Shown: positions 49,872 through 61,069 of the stretch, one piece after another
Layout: each line of letters starts with the position of its first letter
Numbering within the stretch: the stretch's first letter is position 1
From: Brasenia schreberi
Lineage: Eukaryota > Streptophyta > Magnoliopsida > Nymphaeales > Cabombaceae
Reading direction: 5' to 3'
Assembly (NCBI GenBank): GCA_036023115.1
Contig: JAYKKT010000041.1
Span: 5,047,501-5,111,500, forward strand
DNA: 64,000 bases
The notes under the pieces: generated by a model
Seen by the model: only the letters and a program-made list of their open reading frames with translations
What the model was told of the DNA's origin: nothing
Database searches by the model: none
Translations under genes and position numbers: made by a program

Positions 49872-50552
49872 ATTCAAGATTAAGTACTTTGGTGCATGAT
49901 ATTTGCATGTGTTGAAGATGAAACGACCGAAGGAGTGAGCAAAAAGCTTTAACTTTTGAGAGAACCTTAAAGTGAAAGGGCTTGCAGTTTTTTCACAAGT
50001 TCATAACAATTTCAATATTTTAATTTAGACAAATATTAAAAGAGTTAAAGTTGCTAGATATTGTATTCCCAAGAAAGATTTTACAGACAGGTTTATACTA
50101 GAAGGCTGAGAGAGATACATAATTAATGCAGCCGGACTTGGAGAGGTGCATCAAGTGACATTGAAATTAAAAGGAAAGTACTATAGATGCAATATGACAT
50201 TGTTGAGCAGTCATATGATGGAAATGAAGATGTTGAGGTGGATTCTTAGCCACATAAAGACGGGCATGTTGAAGAAAAAGTTGGCATAACGCAAACAAAG
50301 ATGAATAAGAGGCACACCTAAAGTAGTCTGTGCATTTGGAAAGGCAGCTAAATGAAGCTTAAGAAATGTCAGAATATTACGTAGTGAATATGTAAAAGAA
50401 ACTTTTGAGTAAGACCTCATAAGTGATGCTTTGCTCCTTCGGCATCAAACTCTAACATGACACAAAATGGACCACGGTGCTGACTAAGAATCCTGTAGCC
50501 TACCCTGCTTAGTGCGGGAGAAGGCTTTGTTTTGATTTTGGTTTTGGTTTTC
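49872..50552 (+). pseudogene. Divergent RTE-type LINE fragment F (+)
   Basis: A 5'-truncated, heavily mutated LINE tail. It aligns with the family from the region encoding [15 protein letters not shown] to the 3' end, but is clearly more distant from copies A-E. It ends near CCTGCTTAGTGCGGGAGAAG followed by a TTGTTTTGATTTTGGTTTTGG tail-like tract instead of (TTG)n, which points to a different subfamily. The left junction with Copia I lies in shared sequence ATTCAAGAT, so it may be a microhomology join. Confidence 0.75.
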
Positions 50553-52244
50553 CCATGGCCTGCCTTTTCTATTATAACTGGGCTCTTGCTTAGAATGTCA
50601 ACTCATTGAAGCTGAATTCTCATCATTATGCTTGGTAAAAGGAAGGAGGGAAGCAGACATAGTGAAGTAGTTGGAAGGGACATAAATACAACATATTTGC
50701 TATTGAAAACCAAGAGTACCTGATCACTTTGGTTTCTGCATTTCTATATAGAGATACATCCTTTTCATCAAATGGATATAGAAGAACAAAAAAAATGTCA
50801 TGATCAACAGAAACAGAACAAATGTGAAGCTCAAAGTAGGTTCCTGCCCAGGCATCATGAGTTTAATCAATGAGATATAGGCATAATTATTGGTTCTCAA
50901 GACCTTACAACCTGAACACTACATTCTCCACTGTCAAGTTCTAATTGTTCAGCAGAACTAGTCCATTTGGTTCTTCTCTTTGTATATGTGAAATGCTTAA
51001 TTACTCTACTGCATCAACAGAATCATTTAATAAATTTGAATGAGGTTTACAAATGATCCCGTGTCTAATCTGTCTTCAGATGCACCCTCTAGAAAATTTG
51101 CAACTCACAAAAGGAAGCCCATATTTATCCATATTTCATTAGGTTGAGGACCTATAACAACATGGTCTGGAGGAGTGCAACAAAAGTCTCAATCATTTTG
51201 AAGTTGTTGAAGGCATCCTTTTTCTTCTTCAAAGACACTTGTAGGACTCTTATGGAAGGATCAATTCTGCTGTCTGTGTTGTTTCAGTTCTATTTCTATC
51301 TTTTTGAAAGTTTTGTTCCTCGAATATCTAGCTTTGTAGCCGTCTATCTTTCTTGTCATAGTCACAGATGCTTGAAGCTTTCTGCTTCTAGAATATGTCT
51401 CTGATCAACCTTTTCCAAGTTTGCCACATACTTTGTTAGTGGGTCTCACAAAGCATTAGTGTATCTGTTGCACAACCTGATTTACTTGTATGACTCAGAA
51501 TTTGTTACGACTCACCCCAAACCTGTTTCCTTCTACTGCATTGAAGATGGTGACAATTTGTGATGGGTGGACATAAAAATGCAAGTTTCTTGTGTCGTGC
51601 CATGCCACATGTTGGAATACTGTGATGTACCTTGCATTGTTTGTTGAGGTCCTCATAAGGGCTCACCTTATTGAAGAGGGAGGCCCACCTGCCTCTCTTT
51701 GTAGTCAATAGGTGACTTACCTTTGTATGAACTTTTTACTTTAATAATTGATGTTTTGAGCAGTAAATATGCCAAAATACTAACTTGTCTTCAAGGTCAT
51801 TAAATGCTTGGATAGCTACATTTCATGTTTTATCTAAAGGAGTTTAACGGGTCCTCTCCTTGTGGTACTAAATATAATATTATAGCTTGCACAGTTAATT
51901 TTTTAGTATCTTCTGGCTCAGCCTCTTGATTTTGGTGCGTGCTTCACTGGTACATTTGTCTATGTTTGTAATAATATTACGTATTAAAAGTATCATAACA
52001 ATGTATTGGTTTATGGAGAACATTGACATATTAAACGCTTGAATATTGAAAGTAAGGTTTGCACCTTTTCTTAATCTTTTTGAGTGTAGATCATTTATGT
52101 ATCAATTTATACATTTTATAGCTTTCTCCATTCCTAATTTAAGTCTATGAATATGTAAGTTTAACTGTTTGTGGTATAAGTCCTGCAGTAATCAATTGAT
52201 GCAAAAAGAGATGGTGCTACGTAATGCTTTATAAAGGCTGAACT

Positions 52245-52545
52245 TGTTGAGATACAATCAAATAGGGAGAATAATAAGTCAAACAACAAATACCATCAAA
52301 ATAATGCAAGGAGGTGTCGGTGTCACCATGGGCTGCCGCCCCCTCTCTCTCTTATTCCATTGAAAAACACGGTACACTTAGGGCATTACTTATACTAGTT
52401 TATAATTTAAAAGACCTAAATGCCCCTAATTAGTAAAACTAATAATACTTAGCTCCCAATGGATCATAATCTGATCAATTGGGATTCGTATGATCCAAAT
52501 ACAAGAAATAAATTCAGAAACATAAACTAACGAGAATCTTCAACA
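52245..52545 (-). repeat. Copia II 3' LTR
   Basis: On - it starts TGTTGAAGATTCTCG and ends ATTGTATCTCAACA, with intact TG..CA ends. It aligns over its full length with 57055-57358, differing mainly in a short variable block near 52325 and a 5-bp indel. Confidence 0.92.
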
Positions 52546-52647
52546 TACTCCCTCAAGTTGGGTCTTATGCTAAACACCCAACTTGTCGAGAGGTTTTTTT
52601 AATCCATTCGCAACTGTTGGTTTTGTAAGAATATCAGCCAACTGGTC

Positions 52648-52911
52648 TTAAGAACAAACATGAATGATGTTGAAAATTCCTTGGGAAACCTTTTCTCTGA
52701 TAAAATGACAGTCAACTTCGATATGTTTTGTTTTCTCGTGGAAGACTTGATTAGAAGTCATTTGAAGTGCAACTTTACTATCTGTAAAAAAATTAATTGA
52801 AATAATCCTTCTCATACAAATTTCTTCCAATAGCGATAAAATCCATAATCCCTCACACATACCAAGAGCAATCACATGATACAATGCTTCAGCACTAGAT
52901 CTGGCTACCAC
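52648..52911 (-). pseudogene. Copia II RNase H remnant
   Basis: An 87-codon frame reads VARSSAEALYHVIALG, then DSKVALQMTSN and KTKHIEVDCHFIREKV, the usual Copia RNase H blocks (S-S-x-E-A, D-x-x-x-A, KH-I-x-D-x-H-F). The adjacent upstream part is separated by frameshifts. Confidence 0.88.
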
Positions 52912-53087
52912 TGATTGCTTCTTAGTTTTTCATGAGACTATATTACCCCCTAGTCGTACAATGTACCCAAAGGTAGAACTTCGATCATCCATAGAGCCAA
53001 TTCAATCAACATCTGAAAAAATTTCAATACTGAGAGGTGAATGAGGAGAATAACATAAACCATGAGTAATAGATGACTTTAGGTATC

Positions 53088-54097
53088 TCATAATATAGAA
53101 CACATATTCATATAGTGTCTAGATGGTGAGTGCATCCATCTACTTACATGGCTTACTGCAAAGCTTATATCTGGTCTTGTAATGGTGAGATATATGAGTT
53201 TACTAACTAATCTCTGATATCTACTCACATCTTCATATGGGTTCTCAGAGTCTCTAACCGTCCCTCTTTGAACTTCAATATGAACAGTACATATACGACA
53301 ATATTCCATCTTAGTCTCTTTTAACAGATCCATAATATATTTACACTGGCTTAAGAATAGACAACCATTACATCGAATAATTTCAATGCCCAAAAAATAG
53401 TGTAGCTTTCTCATGTCTTTCAAGTTAAAAAGCCTGTGTAGATCCCACTTCAAGTCTGTGATTCCTTTCACATCATTACCTGTAATAATAATATCATCAA
53501 CATATACAACCAAGAGAATAGTCTTATCATCATGTCTAATGAATAATGTGTGGTCACTTGTGCTGCGTTTGAATCCCAGGCTGAGAACACCTTCATTAAA
53601 TTTTTTAAACCACGCTCTAGGTGATTGTTTTAATCCATAAATCGATTTCTTCAACTTGCATACTTTGTGTGACTATGTCCTTTGATTATAACCAGTTGGG
53701 AAGTCCATATAAATATCCTCAATAAGATCTCATTGAAGAAACACATTTTTCACATCCAAGGTGGGAAGTTCATATAAATATCCTTAATAAGATCTCATTG
53801 AAGAAACACATTTTTCACATCCAACTGCCCCAAGTCCCATTTCTGATTCACTGCCACACTTAAGAGAATTCTGATAGTATTTAATTTTGCAACGAGCACA
53901 AGTGTTTCGGTATAGTCAATCCCATAGGATTGGCTATAACCTTTAGCTACCAACCTAGCTTTGTATATTTCTATATTTCCATCTGTTTGATACTTGATAA
54001 TGTATACCAATTTGCAACCAACAATCTTCCACTCTGGTAGTAACTCTGTAAGTTTCCAGGTGTGATTCTTTTCTAGAACTTGAATTTCATCTTGCAT
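53088..54097 (-). pseudogene. Copia II reverse transcriptase (two broken pieces)
   Basis: The upstream piece 53795-54097 reads [20 protein letters not shown], then [19 protein letters not shown] and [10 protein letters not shown]. The downstream piece 53088-53654 reads SIYGLKQSPRAWFKKF, the catalytic VVYVDDIIITGND and LHYFLGIEI. A duplicated stretch of about 60 bp near 53695-53820 (CATATAAATATCCT.. repeated) separates the pieces and breaks the frame. Catalytic YVDD is present. Confidence 0.9.
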
Positions 54098-54571
54098 AGC
54101 TGTCTTCTATTTTTTACATTGTTCAACTTCTTAATATGTCTTAGGTATATAAGCCTTATATGCATTCATCACAAACAATTGATATTCTTTTGGATAATTA
54201 GAATATGATACCATTTTATAAATAGGATATTTGGCTCGTTTCCTTTTTCCTTTACGAAGAAAAATAGGTAAATCATCTGAATTACTAGAAGGATTTACCT
54301 CAGTACTTAATGAAACTGATTAAGGAGTCAAATCTTGGTTAAGGGTAGCGTTAGGATTTGGTAGGACTATCTTTCTTTCTCCTCTTGAATAAGTCTGTCA
54401 TTTCTTTCCTTTAGTCGAATCTGTTCTCTTCATTCCTTTCTTCCATTGGTAATATCGGTAAGACGATACTATTAGGAGAATTTGATACTTTACTATCGTC
54501 TGCATCAAAGTACTATAAGTTTTCATGAAATATAACATCCATGGTGATATACCAGTATACCACTTCCTCTT

Positions 54572-55440
54572 TTAAGGATCATAACACTTGTATACCTTTT
54601 GAGTAGAAGAATATCTCAAGAAAATACACCTGATCGCTCTAGCATCAATTTTGTCTCTCGCATTACCAAAAATATGTACAAAACAAGTACATCCAAACAC
54701 CTTTAGTGGAACATGAAATTGTTTTTGAGTAGGACATAAAGTATGAAAGGGAGAATCACCATTCAGGACAATGGTATGCATGCGGTTTATCAAAAAAACT
54801 TCACATCAATAGGTTTTCTAGACGTTATTCTCAATTAACAAGGTTCTTGCAACTTTCAAAATATGCATGTTTTTCCTCTTAGAAACTCCATTTTGTTGTG
54901 GGGAATAAGGACTTATGTTTGGTGTAATATTCCATGACTCAAGAAATATGAATTTAGAGATTGGAACATTAATTCACCACCATTATCACTACAAATGATT
55001 TTGATAGGTAACTGAAATTGATTATGAATAAATTGACAATACATAGGGAGGATATTTCGCACTTCATCCTTGGTTTTCATAAGGTAGACCATAGTAAAAC
55101 GAATGCAATCATTAATAAAGAAAACAAAATATTTGTACCCTTATAGTGAAGTAGTAGAACATGGACCCCAAACAATAGTATGAATAATTTCAAAAAGGTT
55201 GAGAAGTTCTAGATTCATTCAATGGAAAAGACATAGGATGATGTTTGATCATTTGGCAAATTTCACATTGTAAAATCAAATCACTACAACTGGAAAATAC
55301 TGGTAATATCATCCTAATCTTAGAAAGTGAAAGATGTCTAAGTCTTCGATGCCATAAGATCAATTATTCTTTCCTATTTTCTGTAGTGTAGATAGATTGC
55401 ATTGCTGTTTTATTGGTCTCCTTGAAGACATAAAGTCTTC
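54572..55440 (-). pseudogene. Copia II integrase region, degraded
   Basis: The - strand frame 54572-54793 reads INRMHTIVLNGDSPFHTLCP, then FGCTCFVHIF and DARAIRCIFLRYS, the C-terminal integrase and linker blocks. Farther upstream (about 54880-55440) the core and pre-integrase parts are recognisable only in broken frames, for example QNGVSKRKN-like sequence near 54890. Confidence 0.82.
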
Positions 55441-55449
55441 TTTCTCATG

Positions 55450-56112
55450 CTACCCTAACCAAAGACCAAAGATCTTCTTCGTCCTCGTTTCCTGAAATAC
55501 AACAGGAGTAGAATTGAATATTACGATATAATTCAAGTCTTTGGACAAGACATGTACAGATAACAAATTAATTGAAATATTGGGAACATGTAAAACTTTT
55601 GTAAGAGTTTCAAAATCTGTAGTTATACTCCCTTTTCCCAAGATGGTAAAGGTGGATCTATTAGTCAATTTGATGTTTTTCTCCTTCTGAATTGATTGAT
55701 AATCATCAAAAAATTCTTTTATGCCAACCATATGATCAGTCGCCCTCGAATCAACTATCGATATCCTGAAATTACATGAGAAAACATTACCCAATGCTAT
55801 GAAGGAGAAGGGATATGCCATGGTACCTTGGATAACACTAGAAGAAGCAGATGCAGTTACTCTAGCTTTGAGGTCTTCTAATTCCTTCTTTATCTCAACT
55901 AATGAATTCAGCCTTGTTTCTCCCTTTTGTCTCTCACTTTGATAACTGAAATAAGCCTTATTAGATCTATTTTGAAAATAGGTAGGCCTACTCACTAGTT
56001 CCCAACATGTTTGTTTTGTATGTCTAGTTTTGCCATAGTGAGAACCAGTCGGCTTGTCCTTTTCATCTGGTCTTCTTCTGCCTCTGCCATCATATCTACC
56101 TCTGTCACGCAT
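55450..56112 (-). pseudogene. Copia II gag zinc-knuckle and protease segment
   Basis: A 220-codon frame: an Arg/Gly-rich start, a degenerate CCHC knuckle in which the first Cys is replaced (HYGKTRHTKQTCW), then protease VDSRATDHM, where the usual D-S-G reads D-S-R and is likely inactive, and KVLHVPNISINLLSV. The gag N-terminus is in broken frames to about 57030. Confidence 0.85.
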
Positions 56113-57054
56113 ATGTAATGTATTTGTATTCCTGCTTACAAATGTAGTAGTGTCTTGATTGATTTTTTCTTCATTTTCTAAGTGCTTTATGTTTTCTTCT
56201 CGTAGAAGTAGAGTGTATACGGTACTTATAGATGAAAATTTCTCTCAACTGAGAATATTATTTTTAGTCGTCTCATATTATGAAGAGATACCTCACAGAA
56301 GATCAAAGACTTTCCGTTCTTCAAATTCTTCATTTCTTTCTTTTGTACAATTCTGACATTTGGTCTTCGAATAAAATTACAGTTCATCCCATAAGCCACG
56401 AAGTTCAGCATAATACTAACTCACTGACCTTCCTCCTTGTGTATATTATCTAATCTTTTTCATAATTTCATACTTATTTGCCACATTCTTTCTTTGGGCA
56501 TGCCCATCTAGGGTAGTTAGATGTCCTTTGATAACTCTAGAAACATAAAAGTAGTTCCAATAGAAGGAGTCATGGATTGAATAAGCCATGCACTTACAAG
56601 AGCATTTTCTCGACGCTATTTGGAGTAGGAGGGATTAGAAATATCGGGCATGAGAATATCTCCAGTCAAGTAATCCCATCGCCCCCTTGCCATCACGGCT
56701 AGTTCAATGGATCTAGCTCATTAGAGATAAGTTTTTTTTATCTAACTTTATATTTGTAATTTGAAAGCCTTCTCTTTTATCTGAACCAACATTCTCACCA
56801 TAATCTATCATTTTTCCTCTTTCAATCATGACAATTAACCCCTATTTCAGGAGCTGAAATGAAACTTTTTTGTTTTTTGAATGATTCCTTTTTCGTATTG
56901 TAGGAAAAGTTTTTAGAAACAACCCTTATTGAAAAATAACTGACCTGATTGAAATTTTCTCTGATTGCAATCAATCCACGCAACCCTAATCACTTCTTCT
57001 TCCTCAAATCCACTGTAGAAATGTTCTAATATTATAGATTAGGCTCTGATATCT

Positions 57055-57358
57055 TATTAAGATACAATCCAAATAGGGAGAATAATAAATCAAGCAACAA
57101 ATACCATCAAAATAATGCGAGGTATCAACGTCATCATGGGCTGCTGCCCCCTCTCTCTCTTATTCCATTCACTTGAAAAACACGGTACACTTAGGGCATT
57201 ACTTATACTAGTTTATAACTTAAAAGACCTAAATGCCCCTAATTAGTAAAACTAATAATACTTATCCTCCAATAGATCAGAATCTGATCCATTGGGATCC
57301 GTATGATCCAAATACAAGAAATAAATTCAGAAACATAAAATGACGAAAATCTCCACCA
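57055..57358 (-). repeat. Copia II 5' LTR
   Basis: It aligns end to end with 52245-52545. Its ends have mutated (TGGTGG.. start and ..TTAATA end on - instead of TGTTGA and CAACA). The primer-binding site lies immediately inside at about 57037-57048. Confidence 0.9.
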
Positions 57359-57701
57359 AAACTTGCAAATGGTGTAACTAAGGAGAAAGAAAAGAGTTTT
57401 GTGAAGGACTTATTTTCCCATAACATGTTCATGTATGTGTTAGTAGAAGTCTGTCACTAAAAGGACAGTTCTTTCTGTACGAAGTCTCATAAAATGTGAT
57501 GATGCTTGATATTAATCTCTTGGCTTTTTATGCATCTCAGACAAGTCTTTGCTTGTCTAGTGCAACTCATCACGTTAAGTATTTACTCATTAAGCGACTA
57601 AACTAAACTGTAGTGTGCAATGGGGTGTCTAATAAATATTAGGAGGCTATTACCTTGTCCTGCATTTCTATTTCTCTGACACTGTTACGAAACTGTTGCA
57701 G

Positions 57702-57821
57702 TATTATCTGAAGACTGGAACTTGTAAATTTGGAGGAGCTTGCAGATATAATCACCCTCGAGAAAAAGATGGAACTGGAGGAAAGCTGGAGCTTAACTTC
57801 TTAGGCCTTCCAATAAGAATG
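57702..57821 (+). CDS. CCCH zinc-finger protein, exon 3 (rest of finger 2)
   Basis: Forty codons in phase 0, preceded by acceptor CTGTTGCAG and followed by donor ATG|GTAGTT. It encodes [19 protein letters not shown], giving ligands 2-4 of finger 2 and completing C-x8-C-x5-C-x3-H with the Cys of exon 2. It then continues to [10 protein letters not shown], the family's conserved linker between fingers. Frame and spacing fit exactly across the 18.3-kb intron. Confidence 0.87.
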
Positions 57822-57924
57822 GTAGTTCTATTGTATTGTTTGAGCCATAATTATTGCTATTATTGGCACATTTTCTTGTAGAATTTTATGTTTTAGTCTG
57901 TCTAAACAGTCTTATACCTCACAG

Positions 57925-58224
57925 GGAGAGAAAGAATGTCTGTTTTACATGCGGACTGGTTCCTGCAAGTATGCAACAAACTGCAAGTTCCATCATCCTG
58001 ATCCAACGACAATTGGGGCTTGTATTCCTGTTTCAGGATATCACGGTGGTGGATCTTTTCCTATTCATCCTTCAAGTACATCACTCACACCTGCGACAAC
58101 ATGGCCTCTGCAAAGGAATTCAAATAATTCAGGAACTTCCTTGGAAGCATCTCCACCGTATGTGCCTGTCATGCTACCACCCCATCCAGCAGTCTTGCCA
58201 ATTTCAGGTTGGAATAGTTTTCCG
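57925..58224 (+). CDS. CCCH zinc-finger protein, exon 4 (finger 3)
   Basis: One hundred codons in phase 0 between acceptor CCTCACAG and the strong donor CCG|GTAAGT. It begins GEKECLFYMRTGSCKYATNC and completes finger 3 with KFHHP, followed by a Gly/Ser/Pro/Thr-rich segment ending PISGWNSFP. The order LPIRM-GEKEC is typical of plant ZFN proteins. Family members usually have two more fingers after such a spacer. I could not find them up to 64000, so they lie beyond the window or are lost. Confidence 0.87.
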
Positions 58225-60023
58225 GTAAGTTGCTTGATTACCTTATCTCTAATTTTCGTGGCTGTAAAAATGTATAGTTGCCATGTTTTATCTTATTTTT
58301 ATTGTCTACACCAATTTGTGTCTTTCTGCCTATATGAACCACTCTCTCCATATAAAGTCTTTTTGTTTTATCACCAGTTAGAGGTTCTCTAGCCATGGTT
58401 TACCGTTTTAATTTCTTTATCTGCAGAAGCAGTTTTCTTTCTTTCTACTGCTATTATTATTTTACAAGCAAAGATCTTAATTGCTACTATGTGCAAAGCC
58501 AACTGCTAATCTCTAATCTCTAATCTCTATGTTTGATGTGTATCAATATAAATCACTTCGTTCCAGCTGTAATTAACTTGATAGGTGTTGGCAAATTTGT
58601 ATGAGTTCTGTTCTCATTGTGGACTTAGGTAGACATAAGAATATGAAATTAAAGAAACTACAGGTGACCAATCACGAATAGGTAAAGTCTTTGCTAGCTC
58701 CTTGTTGCCTTAAACATCCTTGTACATTATTACTCCTGCAATATGAGTCCTGACAGGTGAGAGTGGTTGCTTCTTGTTCTTCCAGTCTTTATGTCACTTT
58801 TAGGAGGAAACTCTATTGTTGTTCCTTGTTAATTCATCTTGGAGGCAGGGCCTTTACAATCCTTCAATTTGTTCTTAGAAATTGAGACGGAATCTGCAGA
58901 AGATGGTCAGTAACAAACAAAAGTAACCAACTCATCTACTACGGGTGGTGTTTTGTGTAGAGACATTAGAGATATCAATGTCAGAATGATGTTTCTTTCC
59001 TCACTACCAGACACAATTTGTCTTCATGTTCTTTAAAGATAGGGATGCGATTGTCGTATGCACTTAGGCTTTACCAGTTCAAAGGTTATAAATTTGTGAA
59101 TTTGTCGTATGCACTTCAGGCTTTACCACTAGACAGTATGGGACTACACCTTTTATGCACAGTTTACTTTGTGAATTTGTCGTATGCACTTCAGGCTTTA
59201 CCAGTTCAAAGGTTATAGATTTTTAAGGACATTAAATGCACTAACTAGTGCTTATTTACTTTTGTGTAGGGAGTTCTTTCTTTTTGTGGTATAAATGTAA
59301 TGTTACAAACCTTGAATAATTCGAAAGTGAGCCTCTTGATACTGGGCACCTTTCATCTTTTTAAGATTGTTAAAATTTTCTTTTGGATAAAAGTTAACTT
59401 TCTCTTAGAATAAATTTGTGAAACATTTTTATCTCAAAAATATCAAATAAATTCAGCAATAAGTTTTTTTTCAAGATCTTATTAGTGGCAATACGCTTTT
59501 ACTCTCTCTCAAAAGTGGTACCAAAAAGGAAGCTGTAAGGTGCAAGAGATTTTAGGAGGGAAGTTTGTGGCCATGCTCCAAGATGCTCCAGGAAAGAGTT
59601 TGGTTTGAAAGTAGAGTTTAACCACCAAGGTGCAATATGCTTTTACTCTCTCTCAATTTATAGGTTTGATGATGGAATTTGATGATAAGTGGTTATCCAC
59701 TTAACCTCGTCTTTGAGGATTCTTGCAAATTTGATAGTGAGCATATTGAAGAAATTAAGGCTAGGCAATTGTGCTGCTCTTGCCGTTGCGGAGGAAATAA
59801 TGATATTGATGGTGATGAGTGATTACAAAAGAATGCATATGACAATTGTAATGAAACGACACTAAGTACTTTGATAGAAACTGCAACCGTCCGATGCTTG
59901 TATCCAAGAGAATGAGCCACCAAAAAGTGACTATAATAATGCCTTAGATAAGGCTCAAATCACTAAGCAAGAATGCATAAATGCACTAAAATGTATCTAT
60001 ATAAATCGGTTAAAAAGCTGTGT
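58225..60023. other. Likely intron 4 sequence, no exon recognised
   Basis: It starts with donor GTAAGT. I looked for a frame encoding a PERPGQPEC-type lead-in or a further CCCH finger and saw none. The short open frames in 59018-59923 have no recognisable domain. Confidence 0.55.
59050..59222. repeat. Interrupted repeat of about 46 bp, 3 copies
   Basis: The phrase TTGTCGTATGCACTT(C)AGG followed by CTTTACCA recurs at about 59053, 59104 and 59177. The first and third are followed by GTTCAAAGGTTATA. The copies lie close together but not perfectly head to tail. Confidence 0.75.
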
Positions 60024-60031
60024 AATTGTAC

Positions 60032-61069
60032 CAGTGTTATCCGTATTGTGGGAAGCCACCATACGCCCAAAAAAAAATTTCAAATTTTTTTTTTCAATTT
60101 TTTTTTCAAATTTTTTTTGCAAGTTTCTGTCCTCTCTTCACTTCCCTATCCTTGTAATTTGGGTTTATAATTTTATTTATTGAATAAGAATAATTTATGA
60201 ACAAATAAAAATTGTGACAAAATCATTTCCCTTTTTGTTGTCAAATTTTAGGTATATTTCTACTAGCAGTTTCTAATTTCATGAGATCGCAAACAATTAA
60301 AAACATTTGGTTGTCTCGGTTCATTGAATGGGCATTTCACAACTTCACTGTTTTAGGGTTCACCTTACGTGACTTCCATTGAGTTGAACATGATCAACGT
60401 GTGTGAGGCTTAACTCAGTCTTTGAAGTGAGAAATATCAAGCATTAGTTAAAAAGCTAGTCTCTAGTAAGAGAAAAAGGGATATCATCAAGTAATAATAT
60501 CACATCACTGAGGTGTCATAGAGTCAATAATCAAAGAAATTGAGCTCATTGTTTTGCTCACATATGAAAATTAGCAAATATGACAACTACATGTACAAAG
60601 ATAGCAGTTTGTTAATTTTGATATATTAGATGAGTGGATTATGGAAGATAACGAAGAAAATGCACTCCTAACTGAAGAAGACATTGCATGAATTAATTTG
60701 AAGTGCAACATCACGAAGGAGATGAAGATTTTCATTTTAAAGCAGAAGGTGATGAGAAACTTTGAATCTTTATCAAGTAGAAGATGAAGATTATTTAGTT
60801 AATGATCTTGATACAAATTTACAATATGTAAAATGTAAATGTATTTCATTTTTTGCTTCAAAATATGTAATTTTGGATGCAATTGTTCAATGTTGAATGT
60901 TTAATTTGTGCTAAACTTTGCAATTACCAGATTTTTCCAGATTTTTACTAATTTTCTTGATTTTAAAAATAAATTTTATATTATTTTAATATTAAAGTAC
61001 GATACGATACAATACATCCATATCGTGGAGCCCAACGATACGCGATACGATATGCGTCAGACAACATTG
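60032..61069. mobile_element. hAT-like non-autonomous element 1 (1038 bp, 8-bp TSD)
   Basis: Flanked by perfect AATTGTAC direct repeats (60024-60031 and 61070-61077). The ends are CAGTGTTATCC on the left and, reverse-complemented, CAATGTTGTC on the right, giving a short CARTGTTRTC terminal inverted repeat. An 8-bp duplication with CA-starting ends is the hAT signature. GATACGATAC-type subterminal repeats occur near the right end (about 60995-61055) and poly-T/A tracts near the left. No transposase frame. It lies within the Copia VI LTR. Confidence 0.8.

Larger units (their letters stand above)
42681..49872 (+). mobile_element. Copia I internal region, nested and 3'-truncated (+)
   Basis: Read on +: gag from ATG 42798 with a LSIRDYHNKFSEL block (about 43190-43225); a degenerate zinc knuckle (about 43585-43640); protease LDSGASFHMTH (about 43790-43822, frameshifted); pre-integrase LWHKRLGHLG (about 44136-44165) and ECKECVLGKMNH; and integrase start YVIFMDDFTRF (about 44360-44390). 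Then come an inverted piece (see 44464-45354), NRMP..NISPFEKLY from about 45385, the LINE insertion, and RT at 49224-49872 (GCRWVYKIK, ARLVANGYAQEYGIDYDETF, then degenerate). YVDD, RNase H and the 3' LTR are gone; the right end abuts LINE fragment F. Confidence 0.88.
52245..57358 (-). mobile_element. Full-length Copia II retrotransposon (-)
   Basis: A 5.1-kb Ty1/copia element antisense to the zinc-finger gene. It has two LTRs (52245-52545 and 57055-57358), a TATCAGAGCC primer-binding site just inside the right LTR (about 57037-57048, - strand) and a polypurine-like AACTTGAGGGAGTA just before the left LTR. Flanking 5-mers GAACT (52240-52244) and AAACT (57359-57363) match at 4 of 5. By eye I count about 24 substitutions plus a few indels between the LTRs, so it is not recent. 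Domain order on - is gag, protease, integrase, RT, RNase H, and the coding region is broken. Confidence 0.93.
39406..57701 (+). other. Giant intron 2 of the zinc-finger gene, about 18.3 kb
   Basis: It runs from donor GTAAGATG to acceptor CTGTTGCAG. It contains LINE copy E, Copia I with a nested full-length LINE and a nested hAT-like element, divergent LINE fragment F, and full-length antisense Copia II. Stretches 39406-40375, 41790-42307, 50553-52244 and 57359-57701 hold no recognisable feature and may be original intron sequence. The boundaries come from reading-frame and finger continuity between exons 2 and 3; no transcript data are available. Confidence 0.8.
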
